Origin: Bacteroidales bacterium
Lineage (GTDB): Bacteria; Bacteroidota; Bacteroidia; Bacteroidales; Muribaculaceae
Direction of reading: 5' to 3'
DNA: 10,771 nt
Assembly (NCBI GenBank): GCA_030526455.1
Contig: JAUNCU010000094.1
Coordinates: 1-10,771 of the forward strand
The position numbers and the translations under genes were made by a program. Below the pieces are notes generated by a model, which was not told the DNA's origin, did no database searches, and was given only the letters and a program-made list of their open reading frames with translations. This document shows positions 5,984 through 10,771 of this stretch, one piece after another (positions within the stretch are counted from its first letter, which is position 1; the number at the start of each line of letters is the position of its first letter).

Positions 5984-6406
5984 CTACAGCATGTTGAGCC
6001 CTTCCCACAGGCGGCGTTCCTGGTCGTCGGTGAGCAGTTGGCCCGAGTGGCCGCGGCGCCATTCTATTTCGGGAAGAATTTCCTCCAGCCGCTCAATGGG
6101 CACACTGGGACGGTCGGGGTCGCTAGGCTGCACGATGGAGATGTCTACATAGCGGCGAGTCTTGCTCGTGCCAGCCCAGTCGCTGTCTTCATAAGGCTCG
6201 GAAAGAAACTCTCCATAATACACCATCCCGTTAGGCCCGTCGCCCACACGCACCATGATGTAACTGTCGCCCTCATGCGCCTCTTGCCATTCATAGATGC
6301 TCCAGTTGCCACAGAATCCATTAGGCCACTTCTTCTTCGCCTCACGAAATCGGTCAATCTTGCTGCTACTGATAGCAGGGTTCCATCGCATAATATAAGT
6401 GCTCAT
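5984..6406 (-). CDS. PUA/EVE-like domain protein
   Basis: The 140-residue product resembles stand-alone EVE-like (PUA superfamily) domains. Such domains bind modified bases or RNA and also occur fused to HNH or McrB-type nucleases. Matching positions are YIMRWNPA (4-11), NWSIYEWQEAHEGDSYIMVRVGDGPNGMVYYGEFLSEPYEDSDW (34-77), YVDISIVQP (86-94) and a terminal EWRRGHSGQLL (115-125), equivalent to the W...SG.. end of the domain. No nuclease, ATPase or membrane segment is present. The ATG at 6404-6406 is supported by a -7 box 25 bp upstream. It converges with the secreted-protein gene and is separated from the ATPase by a dispersed repeat. The fold assignment is by pattern only; what it binds is unknown. 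Confidence 0.7.
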   Translation of the reverse strand: MSTYIMRWNPAISSSKIDRFREAKKKWPNGFCGNWSIYEWQEAHEGDSYIMVRVGDGPNGMVYYGEFLSEPYEDSDWAGTSKTRRYVDISIVQPSDPDRPSVPIERLEEILPEIEWRRGHSGQLLTDDQERRLWEGLNML

Positions 6407-6430
6407 AACTCATTAGTTTTTAGTATTGTT

Positions 6431-6438
6431 CAAAAATA
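6431..6438 (-). promoter_or_regulatory. Promoter -7 box for the PUA/EVE-like gene
   Basis: On the - strand this reads TATTTTTG (TAnnTTTG). It predicts a short leader of under 25 nt before the ATG at 6406. No good -33 TTTG at 19-21 bp. Confidence 0.45.
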
Positions 6439-6502
6439 TCTCGGTGCAAATTAAGCCACCACCTGTTCCAAACCATGACACAACCGCAGAAAAAATTTCC
6501 AG

Positions 6503-6712
6503 AGCCTGCCCAAAAACTCAAAAACGGCTCGTAAAAAGCGGAAACACAAGGCATCCGCCCTCCGCCGTCGGAGACGGCTTATTATGGTTAACTCCATGCA
6601 AGCGAGTGAATTGCGTAGCAATTCGCGAGCGCGGCTTGGAGATAAGGAACCACAAAGAAAAGAGCCTCGGAGAGGGTCGGTTATGGTAGAGACTCGAGTT
6701 TTCTGTCTCCAC
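6503..6712. repeat. Dispersed hairpin repeat, copy 2
   Basis: Second full copy of the element at 2537-2743, in the same orientation on the + strand. The core 6562-6686 is almost identical to 2597-2722 and keeps all three triloop hairpins, including GCCGTC-GGA-GACGGC at 6564-6578. The left flank (6503-6561) is related but diverged, as AGCCTGCCCAAAAACTC shows. The outer inverted repeat is shorter here: AAAACTC near 6513 with GAGTTTT near 6696. Its right end is about 10 bp from the ATPase stop codon. Read on the - strand, CCTC-TCC-GAGG followed by CTCTTTTCTTT may serve as a weak terminator for the ATPase. It fills most of the gap between the two - strand genes (6407-6722), which has no other gene. 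Confidence 0.85.
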
Positions 6713-6722
6713 CATCAGATCA

Positions 6723-8093
6723 TCACACCTCCCACAGCCGCGAAACAGCATAAAGAGGCACCACCCTCACATGCCGCCTCAATCCGCCATCTTGGCTATC
6801 CACATAATCGAATTCCCCGAAATTCTCAAGCGAACACCTTACGGCCTCAGTGAGATGCTTTTCGCGCATAAACATCCACAGGCTCTTCATGCCGCCCTGT
6901 GTGCCCGATTTCACTTCAATGGGTGTGACCGTGAGATTCATCACCTCCAGGTAGTCGATTTCTGCAACGCTGTTGCCCGTCTTTTCCCAGTAAAACATCT
7001 TGGGGCGCTGCACGCATGGCTTGTTGCGCGCTATTTCCAGGCCTGCCACCATCTCGGTGAGGCCGTCTTTGTTCACGAGGTCTTGCGGACTTCCCTCCAT
7101 GATTTGCTGGATGAGTTGCTGCGACAAGGCTCCCTCCAAGTGCAACACCGCCAGCAATAGCCCGGGGTCAAGAAACAGGATTTTCCGGTTCTTCTCATTG
7201 GCCTCGGCATCGAGCGGCACACCATTGCCCGAGGTTGCCACCACGGGCGTGACGATGCCAGCCAGCGAAAGCAAGCGCAGCGCCTCTCTGATTTGCGAAC
7301 TCTGATGATCGCTCGAAACTTGCTTAAATGTGAGTTTCTCACCCACCTGATGGCACACCCCGCGCATGGTGATGCGCAGCAAGTCGGGATTTGCCCGCTT
7401 CTTGTATTTGCCGAAATCATCTTCATAGGTGAGCACGATGTCTTCCTGAATACTTCGGCAGCGCAAAAAATCGCCTGTTTTCACCCACGTTGCCACCGCC
7501 TCGGGCATGCCGCCCACCAGCAGATAGATGCGGAAGAGGGATATCAATTTCTCATGGAAAGCCTCATCGAGAGGGTGCTGACTGTCGGCCGCATTGCGCA
7601 TCGCCATCAACCCTTCCTCATGATTCGCGCCAAGGAATTCGTCGAAGGTCATGGGATACATGAATAGCGAGTGAATTCTGCCCACGCCGAAGGTGGGCAA
7701 TTCCTGCAACGTGAATTCCAGTAGCGATCCAGCAGCCACCACATGGAGTTCGGGATAGTCTTCTTTGAAAAATCGCAGGGCCATGATGGCCTCAGGGCAC
7801 TCCTGTATCTCATCAAGAAAAAGGAGCGTTTTCCCGGCTTCAACGGGCACATTTATATAATTGGCAATCTCCTGCGCTATCAGGCGCACGTCGATATCGC
7901 CCTGGAAAAAACTTTTCACCGCCTTGTGGCGCTCAAAGTTCACCTCAGCAAAATGTTTGAACTGCTCGCCCAGATGGCGCACAGCCGACGATTTCCCCAC
8001 CTGACGAGCACCTCGCAGCAAGAGCGGTTTTCGCATAGCATCATCCTTCCAATTCAGAAGTTGATGATCAATATTTCGCTTAATATATTCCAT
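6723..8093 (-). CDS. AAA_14 / DUF4143 ATPase
   Basis: The 456-residue product is a typical Bacteroidetes AAA_14-DUF4143 protein, a family often present in many copies per genome and of poorly known function. Visible parts are Walker A GARQVGKSS (28-36), Walker B LLFLDEIQE (90-98), the VVAAGSLLEF sensor segment (118-127) and the YPMTFDEFL segment (146-154). The C-terminal DUF4143 region ends in E378-I-D380 and P391-I-E393-V-K395-S-G, a PD-(D/E)XK-like signature (D380, E393, K395). The frame is open to 8123, but those extra residues (MPLKISCVVI) would overlap the promoter. MEYIKRNIDH at 8093 fits the family start and lies just downstream of the predicted transcript start. Three 32-bp tandem repeats cover the promoter, which suggests a dedicated operator. 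Confidence 0.92.
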   Translation of the reverse strand: MEYIKRNIDHQLLNWKDDAMRKPLLLRGARQVGKSSAVRHLGEQFKHFAEVNFERHKAVKSFFQGDIDVRLIAQEIANYINVPVEAGKTLLFLDEIQECPEAIMALRFFKEDYPELHVVAAGSLLEFTLQELPTFGVGRIHSLFMYPMTFDEFLGANHEEGLMAMRNAADSQHPLDEAFHEKLISLFRIYLLVGGMPEAVATWVKTGDFLRCRSIQEDIVLTYEDDFGKYKKRANPDLLRITMRGVCHQVGEKLTFKQVSSDHQSSQIREALRLLSLAGIVTPVVATSGNGVPLDAEANEKNRKILFLDPGLLLAVLHLEGALSQQLIQQIMEGSPQDLVNKDGLTEMVAGLEIARNKPCVQRPKMFYWEKTGNSVAEIDYLEVMNLTVTPIEVKSGTQGGMKSLWMFMREKHLTEAVRCSLENFGEFDYVDSQDGGLRRHVRVVPLYAVSRLWEV

Positions 8094-8120
8094 AATCACT
8101 ACACAACTGATTTTCAACGG

Positions 8121-8152
8121 CAAATGTAATTAAAATATCCAATTCCGACAAA
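8121..8152 (-). promoter_or_regulatory. Consensus promoter of the AAA_14 ATPase gene
   Basis: On the - strand, TTTG (8152 to 8149) is followed after exactly 20 bp by TACATTTG (8128 to 8121). The transcript would start near 8114, about 20 nt before the ATG at 8093. The -33 box lies inside the first of three 32-bp tandem repeats. Confidence 0.7.
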
Positions 8153-8226
8153 TAATTCGTGCTAAAATATCCAATTCCGACAAATAATCGGCGCTAAAAT
8201 ACTCAATTCCGACAAATAATTTGGTT
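8131..8226. repeat. Three tandem 32-bp repeats over the ATPase promoter (candidate operator)
   Basis: Units start at 8131, 8163 and 8195, exactly 32 bp apart. Each begins TAAAATA, continues with two variable bases and then CAATTCCGACAAATAAT. The first 26 bases of each unit are nearly identical, and the last six (TTCGTGC-like, TCGGCGC-like, TTGGTT) vary. There is no spacer, so it is not a CRISPR. The -33 box of the ATPase promoter (CAAA on the + strand at 8149-8152) is part of the conserved core of unit 1. This points to a cooperative protein-binding site; the binding protein is unknown. Confidence 0.85.
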
Positions 8227-8297
8227 TCGTGGGGTGGATGCTGGTGGGTATAGGCGGGGCGGGGAGCGTTTTCTTGCAGCAGTAATTTGCCAGGAAA

Positions 8298-8329
8298 TTT
8301 GGTGGATTGGGAGAAAAGTGATAACTTTG
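8298..8329 (+). promoter_or_regulatory. Consensus promoter of the his operon
   Basis: TTTG (8298-8301), 20 bp, then TAACTTTG (8322-8329). The predicted start near 8336 puts the leader-peptide ATG about 17 nt into the transcript and gives a leader of about 210 nt before hisG. Confidence 0.75.
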
Positions 8330-8352
8330 CCAGTGAAATAGATTATTTTGTT

Positions 8353-8400
8353 ATGAACAACGCTGTTTTCCATCACCATCATCATTACAGCTGCCTTTGA
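8353..8400 (+). CDS. his operon leader peptide (five consecutive His codons)
   Basis: A 15-codon frame reads MNNAVFHHHHHYSCL and stops with TGA at 8398-8400. The five His codons (CAT CAC CAT CAT CAT) are at 8371-8385. It begins about 17 nt after the predicted transcript start and precedes an intrinsic terminator and hisG. This is the classic design of a his leader: ribosome stalling at the His run reports low charged tRNA-His. The peptide itself is not expected to have a function. It is unrelated to the enterobacterial leader except for the His run. Confidence 0.9.
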   Translation: MNNAVFHHHHHYSCL

Positions 8401-8401
8401 A

Positions 8402-8505
8402 AGGAGAGTTGAATGACGGTGTGCCTGGAATTGTGGTTTTCATAGCAACGACAAGAACGAGTTGATCCGACTTTCCTGAGATGCAGGATGGTCGGTCATT
8501 TTTTT
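8402..8505 (+). promoter_or_regulatory. his transcription attenuator (antiterminator and terminator)
   Basis: The terminator is CCGAC (8467-8471), TCCTG (8474-8478), a short loop, CAGGA (8484-8488) and GTCGG (8491-8495), followed by a run of seven T (8499-8505). An alternative pairing excludes it: AGGAGAGTTG (8402-8411) pairs with CGACTTTCCT (8468-8477), ten pairs with two wobbles, so it takes the 5' arm of the terminator. The antiterminator strand begins two bases after the leader stop codon. A ribosome that reaches the stop would cover it and allow termination, while a ribosome stalled at the His codons would leave it free and allow read-through into hisG. Folding was done by eye. Confidence 0.85.
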
Positions 8506-8544
8506 ATATATAGCATAAACTAAAAAAAAATACGATATTACACT

Positions 8545-9399
8545 ATGTTACGAATTGCTGTACAATCAAAAGGTCGCCTCTACGAGGAGACCATGGAGCT
8601 GCTCAAAGCGGCTGGTATTAAACTTGTGGCCGTGAAGCGCACGCTGCTGGTGCCTTCACGCAACTTCCCTGTGGAATTACTCTTCCTTCGCGATGACGAC
8701 ATCCCCGATTCAGTGGCTTCGGGCACTGCCGACATCGGTATCGTGGGATTGAACGAGGTGCTGGAGAAGCGTAAGGCGGTGAAGCAAATCCGTCCGCTGG
8801 GCTTCAGCAAGTGCCGCCTCTCGCTGGCTATCCCCAAGGAGGCCGACTACCAGGGCGTGGCGTGGTTTAATGGCAAGAAAATTGCTACCAGTTATCCCGA
8901 AATTCTCACCGACTTCCTCAACAAGAACAATATCCAGGCCGACATCCACGTGATTAGCGGTTCGGTGGAAATTGCCCCGGGCATCGGGCTGGCCGACGGC
9001 ATCTTCGACATCGTGTCGAGCGGCAGCACGCTGGTGAGCAACAACCTGCGCGAAGTGGAGGTGGTGCTCCAGAGCGAAGCCGTGCTCATCGGCGGCAAAA
9101 ACGATCTCGACGATGAAAAGCAAGCCGTGCTCGACGAACTCCTTTTCCGCATCGAGGCTGTGAAGGAGGCCGAAAACAAGAAATACGTGCTCATGAATGT
9201 GCCTCGCGAGAAACTCGAAGCCGTGCTGGCCATTCTGCCAGGCATCAAGAGCCCTACCGTGCTGCCACTGGCCGACGAAAACTGGTGTTCGGTGCACACT
9301 GTGCTCGAGGAGAAGAAACTCTGGACCAGCATCAACGCCCTCAAGGCTGTGGGCGCCACCGGCATCCTCGTGCTCAACATCGAGGAGATGGTTCTTTGA
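8545..9399 (+). CDS. hisG: ATP phosphoribosyltransferase, long form
   Basis: HisG catalyses the first step of histidine synthesis, joining ATP and PRPP to give phosphoribosyl-ATP. At 284 residues this is the long form with a C-terminal regulatory ACT-like domain, so it should not need HisZ and is likely inhibited by histidine. Seen in the sequence: the N-terminal MLRIAVQSKGRL (1-12), GTADIGIVG (60-68), ATSYPEI (114-120) and the PRPP-binding segment DGIFDIVSSGSTL (151-163). The regulatory domain runs from about residue 213 to the end (KYVLMNVPREKLEAVLAILPG... to ...VGATGILVLNIEEMVL). The ATG at 8545 follows an A-rich leader and the his attenuator. hisD follows 99 bp downstream across an odd repeat array. 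Confidence 0.97.
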   Translation: MLRIAVQSKGRLYEETMELLKAAGIKLVAVKRTLLVPSRNFPVELLFLRDDDIPDSVASGTADIGIVGLNEVLEKRKAVKQIRPLGFSKCRLSLAIPKEADYQGVAWFNGKKIATSYPEILTDFLNKNNIQADIHVISGSVEIAPGIGLADGIFDIVSSGSTLVSNNLREVEVVLQSEAVLIGGKNDLDDEKQAVLDELLFRIEAVKEAENKKYVLMNVPREKLEAVLAILPGIKSPTVLPLADENWCSVHTVLEEKKLWTSINALKAVGATGILVLNIEEMVL

Positions 9400-9405
9400 G
9401 AGAAA

Positions 9406-9478
9406 TTAGATGTTAGAGATTAGACGTTAGATAGATTGTTTTCTAGATATCTAGTCATCTAGTCATCTAGATGTCTAG
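9406..9478. repeat. Two periodic arrays between hisG and hisD (TTAGANN x4, CTAG every 8 bp x5)
   Basis: The 99-bp gap between hisG and hisD is filled by simple-sequence arrays. Four tandem 7-mers of the form TTAGANN run from 9406 to 9433. After a short T-rich link, five CTAG tetramers occur at exactly 8-bp spacing (9443, 9451, 9459, 9467, 9475), with inserts ATAT, TCAT, TCAT and ATGT. Because TTAGA is roughly complementary to TCTAG/TCTAA, the two arrays could fold onto each other as an imperfect stem in the hisG-hisD message. No promoter or start codon other than that of hisD is evident. Confidence 0.8.
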
Positions 9479-9498
9479 CCCACACGCAACTTAAAAGC

Positions 9499-10771
9499 AT
9501 GACACTTAACACGATAAAATACCCCTCGCGCGAGCAGTGGCCTGAGTTGATGAAGCGCGCCGTGGCCGACACGCGCGAACTCCACGACACCGTGGCCGAT
9601 ATCCTTGCCAATGTGCGCTTGAATGGCGACAAGGCGCTGCGCGAATATGCCGAGCGCTTCGACAAGGTGACACTCGATTCGCTGCGCGTGAGCGAGGCCG
9701 AAATCGAAGAGGCGAAAACTGCGCTTCCCGAGGAGTTGAAAGCGGCCATCGATGTGGCTGCCAGCAATATCGCCAAGTTTCACCAGGCGCAAGCCATGGA
9801 GGAAATCACAGTGGAAACCAGCCCCGGCGTGGTGTGCAGCCAGCGCGCTGTGCCCATCAGCGACGTGGGTCTCTACATCCCGGGCGGCAATTCTCCGCTG
9901 TTCTCCACCGTGCTGATGCTGGCGATGCCCGCTCGCATAGCGGGATGCCGTAATGTGGTGATGTGCACCCCCGCCGGCAAGGACGGCAAGGTGCATCCCG
10001 CCATTCTCTACGCCGGCTGGAAATGCGGCGTTACCGCCATCTTCAAGAGCGGTGGCGCTCAGGCGGTGGCTGCGATGGCCTACGGAACCGAAACCGTGCC
10101 TCGCGTGAGCAAGATTTTCGGCCCTGGCAACCGCTTCGTGATGGAGGCGAAGATGCAGGTGAACAGCACCGGCACCGCCATCGACATGCCTGCCGGACCC
10201 AGCGAGGTGCTGGTGGTGGCCGACGCTGCCGCCGATGCGCGCTTCGTGGCCAGCGACTTCCTCTCGCAGGCTGAGCACGGCCCCGACAGCCAGTCGATTC
10301 TCCTCACCACCGACGAAGGTTTCGCCGAGCGACTGCCCGAGGTGATCGACGAGTTGCTCGCCACACTTCCCCGCCAGGAGATGATGAAGCAGTCGCTCAG
10401 CCACAGCCACATCATCTTGCTCAACGACGAGGCCGAGGTGATGGATTTCGTGAACGAATACGCGCCCGAGCACCTCATCATCAACACCCAAAACTGCGAT
10501 GCGCTGGCTGAGCGTGTGGAAAATGCGGGATCGGTGTTCCTCGGTCCTTACTCACCCGAGAGTGCCGGCGACTACGCCAGCGGCACCAACCACACCCTGC
10601 CCACCAGCGGCTACGCCAAGGCCTACAGCGGCGTGAATCTCGACAGTTTCACCAAGAAAATCACCTTCCAGCGCCTTTCGCAAGAAGGCCTCTACGGCAT
10701 AGGTGAAGCCGTAGCAGCCATGGCCGCCGCCGAAGACCTCATGGCCCACCGCCTGGCAGTGACAGTGAGAA
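9499..10771 (+). CDS. hisD: Histidinol dehydrogenase (3' end cut by the window)
   Basis: HisD performs the last two oxidations of histidine synthesis, L-histidinol to L-histidine, using zinc and NAD+. The frame runs from the ATG at 9499 to the window edge (424 codons, no stop), close to the full family length of about 430. Key positions align with the E. coli enzyme at a constant offset of two. Zinc ligands are Q257 and H260 (SQAEHGPDSQ), D358 (AGDYASGTNH) and H417 (LMAHRLAV); the catalytic pair is E324-H325 (EYAPEHL). The segments GLYIPGG, FGPGNRFVMEAK and DMPAGPSEVLVVAD are also present. Only the last few residues are missing, so the gene appears intact. It is second in the operon and shares attenuator control with hisG. 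Confidence 0.97.
   Translation, partial: MTLNTIKYPSREQWPELMKRAVADTRELHDTVADILANVRLNGDKALREYAERFDKVTLDSLRVSEAEIEEAKTALPEELKAAIDVAASNIAKFHQAQAMEEITVETSPGVVCSQRAVPISDVGLYIPGGNSPLFSTVLMLAMPARIAGCRNVVMCTPAGKDGKVHPAILYAGWKCGVTAIFKSGGAQAVAAMAYGTETVPRVSKIFGPGNRFVMEAKMQVNSTGTAIDMPAGPSEVLVVADAAADARFVASDFLSQAEHGPDSQSILLTTDEGFAERLPEVIDELLATLPRQEMMKQSLSHSHIILLNDEAEVMDFVNEYAPEHLIINTQNCDALAERVENAGSVFLGPYSPESAGDYASGTNHTLPTSGYAKAYSGVNLDSFTKKITFQRLSQEGLYGIGEAVAAMAAAEDLMAHRLAVTVR

Noticed and set aside
8094..8123. Upstream start for the ATPase at 8123 (adds MPLKISCVVI)
   Set aside because: It would begin upstream of the predicted transcript start (about 8114), close to the -7 box; the family N-terminus fits MEYIKRNIDH at 8093.
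8131..8226. CRISPR array
   Set aside because: Units are contiguous with no spacers, only three copies, and no cas genes; better explained as an operator.
8203..8385. 60-residue - strand frame across the his leader
   Set aside because: Antisense to the his promoter and leader peptide, no promoter or family match.
8710..9297. 195-residue - strand frame inside hisG
   Set aside because: Antisense shadow of a certain hisG gene. Similar long shadows lie opposite the hisD gene (9475-10491).

Overview
The window looks like a piece of a Bacteroidales chromosome (Prevotellaceae or Muribaculaceae type; the genus cannot be told from this alone). The evidence is the promoter style: a TTTG box, about 20 bp, then TAnnTTTG, found upstream of several genes. 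Other support comes from A-rich start regions without Shine-Dalgarno sequences, a long-form HisG followed by HisD, and a lipoprotein glycosidase. Most genes are moderately GC-rich; one orphan gene (2930-3571) is clearly AT-rich.

Left part (1-2524, + strand): three closely spaced genes encode a small nitroreductase, an AlkZ-like (HTH_42) DNA glycosylase with a QxQ motif, and a stand-alone RecB/lambda-exonuclease-type PD-(D/E)XK nuclease. A gene-free stretch (2525-2929) follows, holding two unrelated structured repeats. Middle (2930-4797, - strand): an AT-rich orphan gene and a GH43 lipoprotein, separated by a strong hairpin terminator that is itself related to the dispersed repeat. Next (4930-5895, + strand): a 64-residue cysteine-rich protein and a secreted protein of unknown function, each with its own promoter. 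Then (5984-8093, - strand): a PUA/EVE-like protein and an AAA_14/DUF4143 ATPase. A second copy of the dispersed repeat lies between these two, and three 32-bp tandem repeats sit on the ATPase promoter.

Right part (8298-10771, + strand): the start of a histidine biosynthesis operon, hisG then hisD (hisD runs off the end). Between promoter and hisG is a complete transcription attenuator. It has a 15-residue leader peptide with five consecutive His codons, an intrinsic terminator, and a mutually exclusive antiterminator pairing that starts two bases after the leader stop codon.

The observations most worth following are the his attenuator, the three-member dispersed hairpin repeat, the 32-bp repeats overlapping the ATPase -33 box, and the 7-bp and 8-bp periodic arrays between hisG and hisD. 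No rRNA, tRNA, CRISPR array or transposase gene was seen.
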